Source: CAWATZ01 sp963784995
Lineage (GTDB): Bacteria > Planctomycetota > Planctomycetia > Gemmatales > Gemmataceae
NCBI GenBank assembly: GCA_963784995.1
Contig: CAWATZ010000013.1
Location: 992,001-1,056,000, forward strand
Length of the DNA stretch: 64,000 nucleotides
Direction of reading: 5' to 3'
Shown here: in pieces, positions 1 to 11,000 of the stretch
How positions within the stretch are numbered: position 1 is the stretch's first letter
Layout: every line of letters starts with the position of its first letter
Notes under the pieces: generated by a model
The model's input: only the letters and a program-made list of their open reading frames with translations
Told to the model about the DNA's origin: nothing
The model's database searches: none
Position numbers and translations under genes: made by a program

Positions 1-2101
1 CCCGGCCGCCCGAGGCGATCGTCTTGCCGTCGGCGGAGAAGGCCACGCCGTAGACGCCGCCTCCGGGGGTTGTCAGGGTCAGCAACTCCTGGCCGCTCTT
101 GACGTCCCACAGCTTGATGGTCCGGTCGTTGCCCGTCGAGGCCACCGTGGTCCCATCCGGAGAGAAGGCCACGCTCCGCACCATGCCAACGTGTCCCCGG
201 GGCAAGATCCGCTCCTTGCCCGACTCCAGGTCCCAGAGATGTACTCCCCCATCGCGCGTCCCGGTCACCAGCAGCTTGCCGTCCGGTGAAAAGGCGACGC
301 TCCGCACCGGGGAGGCGTGTTTCAGCTCCTTCCGCTGCTGGTCCCCGGGCGGCTGCCACAAGCGCGTGGCATCGTCGCTGGTGGTGGCCAGCTGGTTGCC
401 CACCGGGGAATAGGCCAGGCACCAGATCGAGCCCCGGTGGGCGTTGAGGGTGCCGCGAATCCGCTGCTCGGCCAGGTCCCAGAGCTTGACCGTGCCGTCC
501 TCGTTGGCCATGGCCAGGGTCGAGCCGTCCGGAGAGAAGGCCACCGAAAAGATCGAGCCGTCATTGGCGTTGGCGTTGATGACGGCCAGGGGAGCCGGGG
601 AGGGCGGTTCGACAGGCGTCACGGCAGCAGGGCCCGGAAACAGCGCGATCCAGCCGACCCGCTCCGCGATCACGAAACCGCTGACCAGGAACAGCAGCAC
701 TCCTGCCAGAAGGAGGGTGGTGGTGCGCCAGCGGTTGCGGCCTTTCCGGAGCCGATTCAGTCCGTCGCTGACGCTTCCGGCTCGTTTGTCCGGTAGAGCG
801 GGGACCTGGATGGCGGACATCGGGTGCATGGCGCACAGGTGCTCGGCCAGCAGGGCGGCCACCTCGCCGGCCGTCTGGATGCGGTCGGCCGGGGACTTGG
901 CCAGCAAGCGGTCGATGATGCCGCCGAGCCAGTCGGGAATGTCCGGGTTCAGCTCGGCGATGGGCCGATGCGGCTCGTCGGCCAGCTGGCGCAGCACGGC
1001 CAGCGGCGTCTTGCCGGTCCAGGGTGGTTCGCCCGCACACAGCTCGTATAGGACCACACCCAGGCTGAACAGGTCGCCGCGCTGGTCGGAGTCCTCGCCG
1101 CGGGCCTGTTCGGGCGACATGTACAGCGGCGTTCCCGCCACGAAGCCCGACTGCGTCAGCTTCACGTCCTCGGTGGCCCGGGCCAGGCCGAAGTCGGTCA
1201 GTTTGACGCGCCCCGTCTCCCGCTCCAGCAGGATGTTGGCCGGCTTGACGTCGCGATGGATCAGCCCGCGCGCATGAGCCGCCGCCAGGCCGGCCGCGAT
1301 CTGCATGCCGATGCGGACGATCTCGCCCAGCTCCGGACGCTGACCCTGCCGCAGCCGTTCCTCCAGCGATTCGCCCTCGATCATCTGCATGACCAGGAAC
1401 GGCAGGCCGGTCGTTTCTTCCTGCTCGACCTGGTGGACGGCGACGACGTGCTCGTGGGTCACCGAGGCCGCCGCCCGGGCCTCCCGGCAGAAGCGCTTGC
1501 GGGCCACCTCGTTGCCGGCCAGCTGCGGGTCGAGGACCTTGATCGCCACCTGCCGCTGCAAGTGCGTGTCAAAGCCCGCCAGCACCAGACCCATGCCGCC
1601 CCGGCCGATGACGCGCTCCACGTCGAAATGGCCGAGCCGGCCCAGCTGGCCCGGCGTCTCGGCCGGGGCCAGGAATTCGAGGCTTAGCCCGCTGGGGGGA
1701 GTCGGAGAAGGGGTCACGGGAGGAAGGGGCGGCGGCGTGCTCCGGCTCGGCAGCGGCGGCGGGCCTTCGCCACGGCGGTCAGCGAGGGCCGTGGGCTGCG
1801 ACGAGGTCAACGCCAGTTCGCTGTCGGGTTCGCCCGCAGGACTGGCCGGCACGAAGTCCTGTTCCACACGGCGCATGGCCGGCCAGAAGGCGGAATCGTG
1901 AGGCGGCAGCGCTGCTGTCTGCGGGGCCGTCAGAGCTTCCGTCCAGGCTTCGCCTCCGGTGGCCAGCTGTTCCAGCTGCTGCTGGCAGCGGGAGCAACCG
2001 TCGAGATGGCTGATTAACTGGGTTTGCTCGGTCTCGGGCAGAGTGCGATCGATCAGCCCGCGCAGCTGGCTGGACTCGGGGCATGGCGTGGGGTTTCGCA
2101 T
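1..2101 (-). CDS. Ser/Thr protein kinase with zinc finger and WD40 repeats (C-terminus off window)
   Basis: Membrane-anchored Hanks-type kinase. The frame is open from the ATG at 2101 to base 1, about 700 residues, so the C-terminus is missing. Residues 32-39 (HLDGCSRC) form the H-x3-C-x2-C zinc motif seen in anti-sigma factors. A Pro-rich linker follows, then the kinase domain at about 158-420 with GRGGMG (~162), VAIK lysine, HRDVKPAN (~281), DFG (~302) and SPEQA in the activation segment. A single hydrophobic helix lies at about 462-484. After it come WD40 blades, each with a VAFSPDG-type strand and LWD/LWQ ending. This order puts the kinase in the cytoplasm and the propeller on the other side of the membrane. 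Known in the family: such kinases are greatly expanded in Planctomycetes. Substrate unknown. The motifs are unambiguous. Confidence 0.93.
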   Translation of the reverse strand, partial: MRNPTPCPESSQLRGLIDRTLPETEQTQLISHLDGCSRCQQQLEQLATGGEAWTEALTAPQTAALPPHDSAFWPAMRRVEQDFVPASPAGEPDSELALTSSQPTALADRRGEGPPPLPSRSTPPPLPPVTPSPTPPSGLSLEFLAPAETPGQLGRLGHFDVERVIGRGGMGLVLAGFDTHLQRQVAIKVLDPQLAGNEVARKRFCREARAAASVTHEHVVAVHQVEQEETTGLPFLVMQMIEGESLEERLRQGQRPELGEIVRIGMQIAAGLAAAHARGLIHRDVKPANILLERETGRVKLTDFGLARATEDVKLTQSGFVAGTPLYMSPEQARGEDSDQRGDLFSLGVVLYELCAGEPPWTGKTPLAVLRQLADEPHRPIAELNPDIPDWLGGIIDRLLAKSPADRIQTAGEVAALLAEHLCAMHPMSAIQVPALPDKRAGSVSDGLNRLRKGRNRWRTTTLLLAGVLLFLVSGFVIAERVGWIALFPGPAAVTPVEPPSPAPLAVINANANDGSIFSVAFSPDGSTLAMANEDGTVKLWDLAEQRIRGTLNAHRGSIWCLAYSPVGNQLATTSDDATRLWQPPGDQQRKELKHASPVRSVAFSPDGKLLVTGTRDGGVHLWDLESGKERILPRGHVGMVRSVAFSPDGTTVASTGNDRTIKLWDVKSGQELLTLTTPGGGVYGVAFSADGKTIASGGR

Positions 2102-2274
2102 AAGCCTCTCCCGGGCAGTCGCTCTTCCCGGAGCGGTTGCCGGCGCGGCAGAGCCCGCCATTGGGTGCGGTCGGCCAGCAATGTCCCTGATAGGGATTGC
2201 CATTGTCAGCGAGGAGTCTTACACGGAATTTTGCTATTGCGGCCTGAGATTGCAACAGCAACGGACTGGAATTC

Positions 2275-2510
2275 CGACCCCTGCCGGCTTGCCCGGCAGG
2301 TGAAGCAGGTCACTGGCTAGAAGGAGTGAGAAGAATAACGTCTTCTTGCTTTTCGTTCTAGCCAGTGACCTGCTTCACCTGCCGGGCAAGCCGGCAGGGG
2401 CCGAACAAAAGCGTCTGAGTCACCAGCTAGAAAAGAAGGCAGAAGAATGGTTTTCCCTTCGTTCTAGCCAGTGACCTGCTTCACCTGCCGGGCAAGCCGG
2501 CAGGGGTCGG
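2275..2510. repeat. Palindromic 48-nt repeat cluster 1 (3 copies)
   Basis: Copies lie at 2275-2322 (forward), 2356-2403 (reverse) and 2462-2510 (reverse). The first two face each other and make a 129-bp near-perfect palindrome. Each copy itself contains a 7-bp stem, CTGCCGG-gcaag-CCGGCAG. A decayed forward partner of the third copy is visible near 2415-2430 (gtcaccagctagaa). The cluster lies between the starts of the leftmost kinase gene and the end of the NHL gene. The rest of the 2102-2542 gap shows no gene. Confidence 0.9.
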
Positions 2511-2542
2511 ACCACACCTTGGTTGCCGCCAAGCCACCGCCT

Positions 2543-3640
2543 TCACCGCTCGATCTTCAGCACCCGGTTGTTGCTGCTATCGCTGACGTACAGCGCTCCT
2601 CCGGGGTGTACGCAAACGCCGTGCGGCTGGTTCAGCTCCATCTTGTCCGGCGGCCCGCCGACCCCAGCCGAGCCCTTCTTGCCGGTGCCCGCCACGCGCA
2701 CGATCTTGCCCTTAGCCGGGAGATACCTGCGGATCAGGTGGTTCTCGGTGTCGGCGATGAGCACGCTGCCGTCCCGGTCGATGCACAGGTGCTTGGGTCC
2801 GTTCAGCTGGGCCTTGAGGGCGTCGCCGCCATCGCCGCCATCACCCTTCTTGCCGGTGCCGGCCACGGTGCGGACCTTGCCCTGGGCGTCCACCACGCGC
2901 AGGGCATGGCCGCTCCGCTCCAGGACGTAGACGTTCCCCTTGCCGTCCACGGCCACCGCGCGCGGATCGACCAGCGGGGCCTTGACCGCCTCGGCCCCGT
3001 CCTTCGGCACGCCCTTCTCGCCATTGCCCGCGACGGTGCTGACCACGCCTGTCTTCAGGTCCACCATGCGGATGCGGCGATTGTCCAGGTCAGCGAGGTA
3101 GAGCTTCTCGCCCTTGGGATCGATGGCCAGGCAGTAGATGCCGCCGAACTTCGCCTTGGCCGCCGGGCCGCCATCGCCGGCGAAGCCCTTCTCGCCGGTG
3201 CCAATGAAAGCGGAGACCTTGCCGGTCTTCGGATCGAACTTGCGGACGCGGTTGTTCCAGGTGTCGGCCAGATAGACGTCGCCATTGGGAGCAACCGCCA
3301 GGCTGTGCATGCCGTTGAACTCCGCCTCGATGGCCGGTCCGCCGTCGCCCTTGTCGCCCTTCTTGCCCGCGGCCCCGGCGATGCGGGTAAGAATCCCCTT
3401 GGGATCGATCTTGAGGACGCGGCCGCCGGTCATTTCCACAATGTACGCATTCCCGGACCGATCGAAGTCCACGCCGAAGGGCCCCTGGAGCCGGGCCTTG
3501 ACGGCGGGCTCGCCCTCAGGACCGTCGCCACCGGCGACCAGGACGACACGTTGATTCTCGGCACGCGCCAGGGCCGGCAACGGGACGGCGAGCGCAAGAA
3601 CGAGACCGCACAGGGAGAGACGCTTTCGCAATGGGTTCAT
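2543..3640 (-). CDS. Secreted NHL-repeat beta-propeller protein
   Basis: 365 residues beginning with a clear signal peptide (basic MNPLRKR, hydrophobic stretch, cleavage near ALARA at ~25). The rest is at least five to six NHL-type blades. Each has a recurring pattern of GDGG or KGDGG, then GVDFDRSGN/LAVAPNGDVY-like strands, then NRVRK/NRRIR, and TVAGTGKKG at the blade junction. NHL propellers of this kind are exported and thought to bind ligands or proteins; some relatives are annotated as gluconolactonase/SMP-30-like, but no lactonase metal site is evident. It is monocistronic as far as can be seen, with the next gene upstream on the opposite strand. Product class is secure; function is unknown. 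Confidence 0.88.
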   Translation of the reverse strand: MNPLRKRLSLCGLVLALAVPLPALARAENQRVVLVAGGDGPEGEPAVKARLQGPFGVDFDRSGNAYIVEMTGGRVLKIDPKGILTRIAGAAGKKGDKGDGGPAIEAEFNGMHSLAVAPNGDVYLADTWNNRVRKFDPKTGKVSAFIGTGEKGFAGDGGPAAKAKFGGIYCLAIDPKGEKLYLADLDNRRIRMVDLKTGVVSTVAGNGEKGVPKDGAEAVKAPLVDPRAVAVDGKGNVYVLERSGHALRVVDAQGKVRTVAGTGKKGDGGDGGDALKAQLNGPKHLCIDRDGSVLIADTENHLIRRYLPAKGKIVRVAGTGKKGSAGVGGPPDKMELNQPHGVCVHPGGALYVSDSSNNRVLKIER

Positions 3641-3792
3641 GGGGGGATCCTCAAAGTTCCTTGGAGGTCGTCTGAGAAAAGATTGTAGGGAAGTGGCTGC
3701 GACTTGACGGAGAGCAAGGGTCGGATAGGGTGAAAGGACAGAGTGGGGCTCTGGGTATTTGACGCTGCGGTCACGTGGGAGATCCTGAGCGA

Positions 3793-4935
3793 ATGAGCAT
3801 TACTGCCTCTCTCTTGAAAGATCGCTTCGAGGGTTGCCTTCTTGGCCTCGCCATTGGAGATGCTCTCGGTGGGCTCTTCGAGGCGCAGGATGCCGCCGCC
3901 ATTCGTGCCCGCTTCCGGACTGCGGAACAACTCATCGCCTATCCCCAGGAGGAAATCTGGTACACCGACGACACCCAGATGGCAATCGGGGTGGCCGAGA
4001 CGCTCGCTACGCACGGACAGATCCTTGAGGGACCGTTGTGTCAGGCGTTCGTCGCCAACTACGTTCCCTCGCGGGGCTACGGTCGGGGAGCGCGGGCGGT
4101 CCTGGAAGCGATGGAGGAAGGCGGTGATTATCGCCAGGTTGCCGAGCAGTACTTCCCCGGCGGTTCGTTCGGCAATGGCGCCGCCATGCGCATGGCGCCG
4201 GTCGGGTTGACGTTCCGCGACGACCAGCGGCGATTGTGGGAGCAAGCGCGTGCCTCCGCGCTGCCGACTCACTTGCATCCGCTCGGGATCGAAGGGGCCC
4301 AACTGCTGGCCCTGGCGGTGGCGCTCTGTACGCGGGTGGAAAGGCTGGATCGGGAAACGTTCCTGGCGGAGCTTCGCTCGGCCTGCGAGTCGGAAGGGTA
4401 TCGAAGCAAGATCAAAGAAGCGAGGCGCGTGCAGACCCCGGCGGACCTGGCCGGGCTGGGTAATCGGATCGAGGCGCTGCACTCCGTGCCCACGGCCATC
4501 GCCAGCTTTGCCCTGACGCCCGAGTCGTTCGAGGAGACGGTCAGCAACGTCATCTTTCTGGGCGGCGACACGGACACGCTGGCGGCCATGGCCGGGGCGC
4601 TGTCAGGGGCGTACCTGGGAGTCGGCAAGCTGCCGTCGCGATTGGTGGGGCTGCTGGAGAGCAGCCCGAAGGGGCGGACGTATCTGCGGCAGCTGGCGGG
4701 GAATCTGTTCGCGGCATACGAAGAACGGGAAAGCAGAGGGTCCATGTCTGACGAAGAAGGGTTTCTGGCGGCGATTGCTGCCGCTCCAGCGATGCGGTGC
4801 CAAGGCTCGTTTATGCCGACTGGCTCGAAGAGCGCGGCGACTGGCGGAGCGAGCTGGTGCGCATCGAAGAGGAAATGCGCAGACGCTGCCGGTGTTCTCC
4901 GACCGCTACTGGCAGCTGAAGCCCCGGCGGAATGA
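3793..4935 (+). CDS. ADP-ribosylglycohydrolase family protein
   Basis: The enzyme family removes ADP-ribose from modified proteins or, in DraG, from nitrogenase reductase, using two Mg ions. Start ATG at 3793 gives MSITASLLKDRFEGCLLGLA, the usual beginning of the family. Metal-binding motifs are both present: YTDDTQM at ~57-63 and GGDTDTLAAMAGA at ~257-269. The family core ends near residue 315. The frame then runs without a stop into a second start (MSDEEGFLAAIA, base 4744) that belongs to a TIGR02996-type gene, and it terminates at 4935 only after that gene's reading frame has been lost. So the last ~60 residues are either a run-on caused by an indel or a genuine fusion junction. The glycohydrolase assignment itself is strong. 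Confidence 0.88.
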   Translation: MSITASLLKDRFEGCLLGLAIGDALGGLFEAQDAAAIRARFRTAEQLIAYPQEEIWYTDDTQMAIGVAETLATHGQILEGPLCQAFVANYVPSRGYGRGARAVLEAMEEGGDYRQVAEQYFPGGSFGNGAAMRMAPVGLTFRDDQRRLWEQARASALPTHLHPLGIEGAQLLALAVALCTRVERLDRETFLAELRSACESEGYRSKIKEARRVQTPADLAGLGNRIEALHSVPTAIASFALTPESFEETVSNVIFLGGDTDTLAAMAGALSGAYLGVGKLPSRLVGLLESSPKGRTYLRQLAGNLFAAYEERESRGSMSDEEGFLAAIAAAPAMRCQGSFMPTGSKSAATGGASWCASKRKCADAAGVLRPLLAAEAPAE

Positions 4936-5803
4936 ACTGCGTGAACGGGCCCCGGAAGAGTGGCTGGAGGCCATGCGCTACGGCACCGAGTGTCTGCCGC
5001 TCTTCGCTCACGGCATTCCCGAGGGTTGGAAGGAACGCTGGCACTTGATCCGTGAGTTCACGGAGCGCTGGCACAAGCTCCCCCTCGGCGACGTGGGCGG
5101 CCGGGCGGAGGAAATCCGTCTCGCCGAAACCCGGCTGGGGCGCAGTGTTTCCACCGTCGGTCCGCGAGTGGGTCGCGTTCGCCCATGACGTTCGCCGCAG
5201 CCCGCACTACTTCGACGTCCTCCGCGATTCGTATCAGATGGAGGAGCTGGAGGGCCATTCGGCCGTGACCTTGTTGCTTCAATGCGAAGGGGACTCTCAC
5301 TGGGCCGTTCGCCATGCAGATTTCGCACTTCCCGATCCACCCGTTTACGGCTTCTACCTGGATTACGAGAGCGAGGATGAGGAGGAGAGCATTTTCGTGC
5401 TGGAGGGGCATAACACGATGGCCGCAGCGGTAACCGGGAACGTGATGACGTACGTGATAAGTACACACATGCAACTGGATGGAGGTTTCGGCGTGGAGGT
5501 CGCCCAGGGGGCCAAGCTGATCCGCGATTTGAAGGCCGCGTTTCCGGTCCAGTGCAAGTTCGGCAAAACAGAGATCTTTGAAGCCGAGAACATTCTGGTG
5601 CGGGTGAGTCCTGGGGTGGAAGGTCACGGAAGTATCTCAACGTGGAGATCGCGAAGCCCCTGGCACGTGAGGCGATCCCAGCCTTCTTGTGGGATTACAC
5701 GCGCAACGGCGGGTCGTTCCACGGCATGTTCACGCCGGAAATCCCTGAGAACAGGCAAGAGGACGCTGGGGAGGGGACTGAGGAAGAGGACATTCCCTTC
5801 TGA
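4744..5803 (+). pseudogene. TIGR02996-domain protein, frameshifted several times
   Basis: The start MSDEEGFLAAIAAAP matches the planctomycete TIGR02996 N-terminal domain. The domain continues in a second frame as LVYADWLEERGDWRSELVRI, then in a third as LPVFSDRYWQLKPRRNELRE to AETRLGRS (~5150), a fourth as PSVREWVAFAHDVRRSPHYF to FEAENILVRVSPG (~5620), and a fifth as KYLNVEIAKPLAREAIPAF to the stop at 5803. At least four small indels are therefore needed for one protein of about 350 residues. The middle part resembles SMI1/KNR4-like or immunity-type proteins in style but I cannot name its fold. Either a decaying gene or a stretch with sequence errors; the conserved reading in all pieces argues for recent damage or error. 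Confidence 0.75.
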
Positions 5804-5910
5804 GCAGCCGGCTGGCAACTGATCCGCTCAACACATAGATCGAATCTCAAGCAGCAGTCCGAAGACGGACTGCTGCTCGTTCCGTCACTTTCAGAAAGGC
5901 CCGGTCAACC

Positions 5911-8900
5911 ATGCGCTCACCCCGACAAGTCATCGAGGACATCCGCAAGCGAACATTCCAGATCGGGTCTCCTCAGCGGAATGAAGAAACACTCGGAATG
6001 TTGGAAAGGGCCGTACGGTTGCTGTGGTGAGTTGTACGCGGATCTCATTCAATTCGTACTCGAACTGATCCAGAACACTGACGATGAGGACTACGACGAA
6101 CAAGAGAACCCCTTCTTCCGCTTCGTCCGCACGCGGGAGTATCTCCTCGTTCAGTACAACGAGGCCGGCTTCAGCGAAGAGGATGTCCGTTCCCTCTGCG
6201 ACATTTCTCGCTCGACGAAGTCGAAGGCCGCCAGCCAGATTGGTGAGAAAGGCATCGGCTTCAAGTCCGTCTTCTGCGTCTCCGACAACCCACAGGTCTA
6301 CTCCGGCGGCTATAGCTTCGGTTTCCGCAGCCGTAAAGAGGACAAGGAGTTGGGCTACGTTGTCCCCTACTGGATCGACCAACCGCTTCCCTGTGTCCAG
6401 CCTAACCTGACGAATGTCTTCCTGCCTGTCCGCGAAGGCGCACAGGACATTATTTCCCGGATCGCCGATCTCCACCCGAGCGTCCTGCTTTTCCTGAAGA
6501 AGCTGAAGACCCTTGAAATCATCGACGAAGTAGCAGGCCGAACTCGCCGCGTAACGCGGATCGACAAGGGCGACAACGTCGAACTGTGGGAGGATAACAG
6601 GGCAGCAACCTGGAAGGTAGTCCGTATGCCGTTGGCTGTATCGCTCAACTGTCCCGACGAGAGGAGGGGTGGACTTGAGCGGACTGAAGTGGCTATGGCC
6701 TTTCCATTGACCCCTGAGGGAGGTGCTGATGCATCCACGACGCCGAGTCTCCACGCCTTTTTACCCGTCAGGCCCTACGGCTTCCGCTTCGTCGTGCAGG
6801 CCGATTTCGTACTCTCCAGCAGTCGCGAGGAAATCCTGGCAGACCGGCCCTGGAACCGCTGGCTGCGCGACCAGATCCCGCCCCTCTTCCTCCGTGCCGT
6901 GACGACCTTCAAGCAGGATGTCCATCTTCGCAAGCAGTTTCTCGCCTACACACCCGTCGCCGAAGACATGAAAACCGGCTTTTTCGAGTCGATTCCCGGA
7001 CAGATCCTTGAGGAGCTGAAGCGAGACAACTGCATTTTGACGCATCAGGCCGTTGGGCGAAGATAAACGAGGTTATCTGGGCTAGTCAGCAGGCCCGCAA
7101 GCTGATTACAAACGACGACGTGGTTCGTCTCTTCGGCAAGGAGTTCATTGCCGACGGTTTTCATGCTAAGGACCAACTACTGAATTCGCTCGGCTTGCAA
7201 CGTTTCGGCCGAATCGAATTAATGCAGTTTCTCCAATGGACCGAGCGGCTAGCACGGCAGCCCGATGAGTGGTTCTCTCACCTCTTTGAATACCTCGGTC
7301 GTCTTTGTGATAGGATTCGGCGAACCAACCTATCAGAATTCCTGCCACTGACCGAAGCATTGAAGTCAACCAAACTCGTGCCCCTAGAAGGAGGAGTGTT
7401 GGCGGCTCTCTCTGAGGCACCCATCTTCTTCCCGCTCGACCGGAAGGGAGCCTACGGTTTCGAGGGAGCCATGCGGGTGGTGCGGAAAGCGGTCTTCGAT
7501 GGCGTGGATGGGGCAGTTGCCTTGGCGGCTCGCACCTTTTTGGAATTCCTGGGTGTTTGCCGCCCTGACCCAGCGGAGGTGATCGAGCGATCTCTCCTCC
7601 CCTTGTTCAAGTGGCGATTGCTCAGTGGAACGGCGGACGCGACAGAAGGAATACTCGTCGGGGCGACTCTCTTCGTCAAAGAACACCTCGCGGAATACGA
7701 GAAGAGAGATTCCAGGCTGGTACGACTGAAGGACGAGCTGTTGCTCAAGGCCACCCCTGATGGACAGTTCTTCAAGGCGGTCGAACTGTATCTGCCCGCC
7801 AGCTACGGTAATGCTAACGACCTTGAGACGCTCTTCGAGGGGCTCGGCGGCTTCTACTTCGTCTCTGGTGACTACCTAGAGGCGAGCCTGAAAAGGTTAC
7901 CGAGGCGGGCGGGAGAAGTGCCTTCCGACGCTCAACGAAGGCGAGAGGTCAAAGCCTGGAAGGAGTTTCTGCTCCGCCTGGGCGTGGAGGAGCGGCCACG
8001 AGTGACCGTGCTGCCGCCCACGGCAACCGCTCCTGCCCGTGCCTGGTCGGACGACTTTCAAAGGGTGTTCGCCACGGGCCAATGGGACAGGATCTTCCGT
8101 GCCTTCGTGTTGATCGACCGTTGGTGGTCGGAGTACAGGAAACTGCTGTCTGTATCTGCGCGGAGGAAGACGGGGGTCGGCCAGACTCTCCCGGCAGACG
8201 TGCCGAGCGAGTTCCGCCAGCAGCTAGTGACTGCAGAGTGGATGCCTGTCAAGGGCCACAGGCTGGCCAGGCCAGCCGACACCTTCTTGGACACGCCGGA
8301 CACGCGCCAACTGCTGGGCGACCATGTTCCCTACCTCGATGCCCCATTCCGGAACCGGCATCTACTCGATGATCTCGGCATCCGCCGCGAGCCGGACACA
8401 GCCGCTGCTCTCTTACGACTCAATGCCTTGGCGGAGCAGGAGGCCTGCGATTTCGATGTCCTGGCGCACCTCTACGGCTTCCTGGCTCAGCGGTTCGCGA
8501 CTCACGGAGAGGCCATCGCTGCGGCATTCGTCAACTGGCCGCTGATCTGCGTGCCCGGCCAGCCCGCTTGTTACCTGCACTCCGGGGAGGTATTCTGGGA
8601 AGAAGTGTCACCAGCCTTCACGGAATACCGGGGTAACCTGAAGCACCATTGGCCAGGGCTGGAAACATTCTTCATTCATGGACTGGGTGTCCGTCCCTCT
8701 CCTTCTGCCGAAGACTATGGCCGGCTGCTGCGAAGGCTGGTCTCTCACGGTGAACCAACCAAGTCGTTGAGGAGTTATTGTGGGCCGTGTACGAGGGACT
8801 CGGAACCGCCTTGGCCCGAGAGAGTGTGACAGGCTTGGGAGGCCCGCTTACCTGGTGGGAGGAGTTATTCCAGCAGCCAGTGTTCGGGACGGAGCATGGC

Positions 8901-10381
8901 GAGTTCCGCCCCGCGGACGGATGCCTCTTCGTCAACACTCCGACGAGTTACATGAGCTCTTCAAGGGCCGTCCTGGGATCTGGTTTTTCAGACTCCCTGG
9001 CAACGATCATCCTCGCTTCCACAATCTGGTCGAGGCCGCCCGCATTCCACTGCTGTCGCACTCAGTAAAGGTGGAGCCCGTCGTACCGGCCGATCGGATC
9101 CTGGACGAAACGAGGACCACCCGCGTGCATGCTGCCGTGCCGTACCTACTCCGCTACTTGTACTTCAAGGAGCCTGACACCTACTGCCGCCTTCACGAGG
9201 CTGAACTGCTGGATCGCCTCAGCGATTTGGCGGTCTACGCCTGTGGCGAGGTGCAGGCCACCTACTCCTTGAAGCACATCTCGGTGCGACAAGCGAGTGA
9301 CCTGGCGTCGAGCTTTCCCAATGTCTTCGTGCGACGCGAATCTCTCCGGGACACCGATGCTCTGGGGTTTGAACTGGCTCGGCTCCTTGGCGATTCCCCC
9401 GGTCTGGCGATTTTCGCAGGAGCAGTTCTTTCCAAGCCAGACATTGAATGCGTTGAGAGGCTGATGAAAACCCACAAGATACCCGCCATGCCGCCAGAAT
9501 CCAACTCTGCAAGGAGGCCGGTCGGCGTCAAAGAGGTTCCTGCATCCGCCTATGGAATCGGGGAGTGCGCCGAGGAGGATGAAAACTCCTTCGATGGCGA
9601 GTGGGACTGGCTTACCAATGAATTTGCGGCTCCTGGCAATGGCCTGGAGGAAGAGCAACTTCAGGATCCCCCTGCCGACATGGAGGGTAAAGAGAGCGCT
9701 GCGGATTTCGGGCCAGTGCCTCGAACTGCTGATCGGGACGGAGAACGCGCTCCGCGACCGCGCCAGGAATCAGTCGGCGACTGGGTTCCGTCGTGCCTGC
9801 CCTGTGAAGCTGGCGTATCCTACTCGACGATCGACTGGACGGGAAGTGACGGCAGTTCCCCACAGAGTAATCGTGACGGGACCGGCCATTCCGGGCGATA
9901 CTTCTCGGGCGGCGCTTGGCCGGAGGATGCTGTCGTCGGAAGCCCGCACGCTGGCGTCATCGGCCGCTGGGGTGAGGGTTACGTCGTGGAGTGCCTGCGG
10001 GACGAGTTGCTACAGTGGTATGAGAGGGCGACCGGTAAGGATAAGGACGACGGGTATCGGATCGTTCTGGACGGACAGGTCATCGCCGAGGTGACGTGGC
10101 TCAACAGCAAGGAGGATCAGGGGGCTGGCCACGACATCGAGATACAGGAAGGCACGGCCCGCTGGTACGTCAAGGTAAAGTCCACGGCAGGAGAGGCTCG
10201 CTGCTCTTTCGAGATGACCGAGGCCCAGTGGCGGCTGGCTGTTGAGAGTGGCACCGCCTACCGAATCGCCCGGGTCTTCAACGCAGGGAAGGCTAGCGCC
10301 CGCGTGGCCTATGTCGTTGACCCGGTCAAGGAATGGCTGGCAGGCCATCTGGCCGTCCGCGTGTTGCGAATCATGCTGTGA
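5911..10381 (+). pseudogene. NO VEIN/sacsin-type HSP90-like ATPase with C-terminal DUF3883 (frameshifted)
   Basis: One gene of about 1,490 residues, read in pieces: 5911-6025, 6025-7040, 7040-8777, 8777-8935 and 8935-10381, each joined by a small indel. Start ATG 5911 gives MRSPRQVIEDIRKRTFQ. The N-terminal ATP-binding domain has the Bergerat-fold boxes: LELIQNTDDEDY (~50) and GEKGIGFKSVF (~111), with CDISRSTK between, as in plant NO VEIN and bacterial sacsin-like proteins. The long middle is helical and unassigned. The C-terminus (~1350-1465) contains YVKVKSTAGEARCSFEMTE, typical of DUF3883, a domain related to restriction-endonuclease-like folds. In bacteria such proteins often accompany restriction or defence genes; that role is inference here. 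A zinc-ribbon gene and a HEAT gene follow on the same strand. Confidence 0.8.
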
Positions 10382-10425
10382 CAAAAGGTCAACCGAAACA
10401 GGCAGCACTGGAGGAACCCCGATCC

Positions 10426-10936
10426 GTGTCCAAACTCTACGCCTACGTTGGCCCCGCCGACGTCAAGGCCCGCATCGTCGGCCGTCCTGCCGGCACAAGG
10501 ATCGCGTCCGCCTCGGACGTCCTTGCCTGGGTTCGCGGAACCGGCCAGCGATCCAGGCCCGGACGGCCTGATCGCCGCCACCTTCGTGATCGACGCGAAG
10601 GGCACCCTGCTCCTGGCCGACCGCCGCTCTGAACACGTCGCCTGTGCCGGCGGCGGGCCGGTCCAATCTGCGGGTGAGATGTTCTTCCTGGTCGCGGGCG
10701 GTCACGTCGAGGTGGTGGAGGTAAGCAACCAGTCCACCGGGTTCTGTCCGGAACCGGAGTCCTGGCCTGCCGTCGCCGTCGCCCTGGACCGGGCCGGCAT
10801 CGCTCACCCCGGACGGTTCACGACCGAGGTGGTGTTCCGCCGCTGCGAGAGCTGCGGCGAGCGGAACGTGGTCCGGTCCGGCTGGTTCGCGTGTGGCGCT
10901 TGTGGGGCGGACTTGCCGAAAGGATGGAACTTCTGA
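10426..10936 (+). CDS. Zinc-ribbon hypothetical protein (one frameshift)
   Basis: Translation starts at GTG 10426 (VSKLYAYVGPADVKARIVG) with GGAGG about 11 bases upstream. The frame changes near 10540, then reads PGPDGLIAATFVIDAKGTLL through to the stop at 10936, about 170 residues in all. The C-terminus has two CxxC pairs (CESCGERN and CGACGADLP) forming a zinc ribbon. The central part, with ADRRSEHVACAGG and VVEVSNQSTGFCPEPESWP, belongs to a conserved family of unknown function that I associate with planctomycetes and actinobacteria from memory. It lies 44 bases after the NO VEIN-like gene and 64 bases before the HEAT gene, so the three may be one transcript. No reaction can be assigned. 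Confidence 0.68.
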
Positions 10937-11000
10937 GCGGGAGCCGTGTCCTTCTGGAGAGTACGCCGACACTACGCCCAGGCAGCAGGAGGACTGCAAG

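Noticed and set aside
2471..3688. 405-residue open frame on the plus strand
   Set aside because: Antisense to the NHL-repeat gene, whose signal peptide and repeats are clear.
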